This document shows, in pieces, positions 5,503 to 6,548 of a stretch of DNA of 6,548 bases. Below the pieces are notes generated by a model. It had not been told where the DNA came from and made no database searches. It saw only the letters and a program-made list of their open reading frames with translations. The stretch is taken from assembly GCA_947446335.1 (NCBI GenBank), contig CANFGA010000187.1:1-6548 (forward strand), in the 5' to 3' direction. This stretch comes from Oxalobacteraceae bacterium (GTDB taxonomy: Bacteria > Pseudomonadota > Gammaproteobacteria > Burkholderiales > Burkholderiaceae_D). Every line of letters begins with the position of its first letter. Position 1 is the stretch's first letter. The translations under genes were made by a program, and so were the position numbers.

Positions 5503-6548
5503 ATGCCATTACTCGACCTGCAGCAGATTTCTTATTCGTTTGGCCAGCCGGGTTTGCGTGCCCCTGTCGTGGAACGCCTCTCTCTCCAGCTGGAAACCGG
5601 CGACATCGGCTGCCTGCTCGGGCCGTCCGGCTGTGGCAAGACCACCGTATTGCGCTGCATCGCCGGCTTCGAACAAGTCCATGCCGGCAGCATCGCGCTG
5701 CACGGCGCTTGCATTAGCAGCATCGACGTCCATTTGCCAGCCGAACAACGCCATATCGGCATGGTGTTCCAGGACTATGCCTTGTTCCCGCATTTGACGG
5801 TGGCGGCCAATATCGGTTTCGGCTTGCAAGCGATGGGGCGCAGTGCGCGCGCGGGGCGCGTGACCGAGTTGCTGGCCACGGTCGGCCTGGCCGGCCAGGG
5901 TGAACAATTTCCGCATGAATTGTCGGGCGGACAACAGCAAAGGGTGGCGCTGGCGAGGGCGCTGGCGCCGCGCCCGAAACTGTTGTTGCTCGACGAGCCA
6001 TTTTCCAATCTCGATGTTGACTTGCGCGAGCGCCTGGCGATGGAAGTGCGCAGCATCTTGCGCGCCGAAGGGGCGACCGCGATTCTGGTGACGCACGACC
6101 AACATGAAGCGTTCGCGATCGCCGACAAGATCGGCGTCATGCATGAGGGCAAGATCCAGCAGTGGGACACAGCCTACAATTTGTATCACCAGCCGTGCAA
6201 CCGTTTTGTCGCCGATTTCATCGGCCAGGGCGTGTTCTTGCGCGGCGAGGTGCAAGCCGACCGCCGGATCCGGATCGAACTGGGCATGCTGCCCGAGTGT
6301 GCGTTCGATGGCTTGGCGCTGCAGAGCGGGCAACAGGTCGATGTCTTGATGCGGCCCGATGACGTGATCCACGACGACGCCAGTACGCAGAAGGCCGAAG
6401 TGGTGGCCAAGGCCTTTCGCGGCGCCCATTTCCTGTACACCTTGAAACTGGCGAGCGGGGCCCAGGTGCTCTCGCTGGTACCCAGCCATCACAACCATGC
6501 GCTGGGGGAGCACATCGGCATCTTGCTTGATGCCGACCATGTGGTTGC
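5503..6548 (+). CDS. fbpC: Fe(3+) ABC transporter ATP-binding protein (FbpC family), last residues outside window
   Basis: This is the cytoplasmic ATPase that powers ferric import through FbpB. The frame is open from ATG 5503 to the edge: 348 residues of a family about 350 long, so almost complete. All nucleotide-binding motifs are present: Walker A GPSGCGKTT at 40-48, Q-loop FQDYALFPHLTV from 89 (Q90), signature LSGGQQQR at 140-147, Walker B LLLLDEP at 160-166, and H-loop histidine H198 in LVTHDQ. The C-terminal third (from about 240) is a TOBE-type regulatory domain seen in FbpC/PotA-like ATPases, with VDVLMRPDDV. An in-frame ATG at 5476 would add nine residues but abuts the operator and would be outside a transcript starting from the TATAAT at 5468. 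ATG 5503 has no Shine-Dalgarno in its pyrimidine-rich leader. The gene is divergent from fbpB; substrate assignment rests on the neighbours. Confidence 0.93.
   Translation, partial: MPLLDLQQISYSFGQPGLRAPVVERLSLQLETGDIGCLLGPSGCGKTTVLRCIAGFEQVHAGSIALHGACISSIDVHLPAEQRHIGMVFQDYALFPHLTVAANIGFGLQAMGRSARAGRVTELLATVGLAGQGEQFPHELSGGQQQRVALARALAPRPKLLLLDEPFSNLDVDLRERLAMEVRSILRAEGATAILVTHDQHEAFAIADKIGVMHEGKIQQWDTAYNLYHQPCNRFVADFIGQGVFLRGEVQADRRIRIELGMLPECAFDGLALQSGQQVDVLMRPDDVIHDDASTQKAEVVAKAFRGAHFLYTLKLASGAQVLSLVPSHHNHALGEHIGILLDADHVV

Noticed and set aside
5509..6540. Open minus-strand frame of 343 codons antisense to fbpC
   Set aside because: The plus strand encodes a complete set of ABC ATPase motifs in order, while the antisense product has no known pattern. 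It is a shadow of third-position G/C bias.

Overview
The window looks like chromosomal DNA of a high-GC betaproteobacterium, most likely Burkholderiales and plausibly Oxalobacteraceae (Janthinobacterium/Duganella/Massilia-like). This rests on the gmk-rpoZ-spoT gene order, the 67-residue omega subunit, the style of the SpoT sequence and the strong G/C bias at third codon positions. No database search was possible, so the taxonomic call is an inference.

Left part (1-2472, minus strand): a housekeeping guanine-nucleotide and stringent-response cluster read right to left as gmk (guanylate kinase), rpoZ (RNA polymerase omega) and spoT (bifunctional (p)ppGpp synthetase/hydrolase). The spoT 3' end lies beyond base 1. 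The genes are closely spaced (61 and 24 bp) and probably form one operon. Gmk makes GDP, the precursor of the GTP/GDP that SpoT pyrophosphorylates, and omega forms part of one ppGpp-binding site on RNA polymerase.

Right part (2561-6548): a three-gene ferric-iron ABC importer of the Fbp/Afu/Fut type. It consists of a periplasmic binding protein (fbpA, +), a fused two-domain permease (fbpB, -) and an ATPase (fbpC, +, cut by the right edge very near its end). The unusual point is orientation: the permease gene is inverted relative to its partners, so A and B converge while B and C diverge. A perfect 36-bp palindrome, probably a bidirectional terminator, separates the convergent ends. Fur-like operators lie in front of fbpA and in the B/C divergent gap, so all three genes can still be iron-regulated together without being one operon.

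There are no RNA genes, mobile elements, CRISPR arrays or signs of foreign DNA, and no gap without a gene exceeds about 160 bp. I see no undescribed system. The points worth a second look are the split transporter architecture with its two operators, the large palindrome, a 15-bp in-frame tandem repeat at the permease N-terminus, and several start-codon questions.
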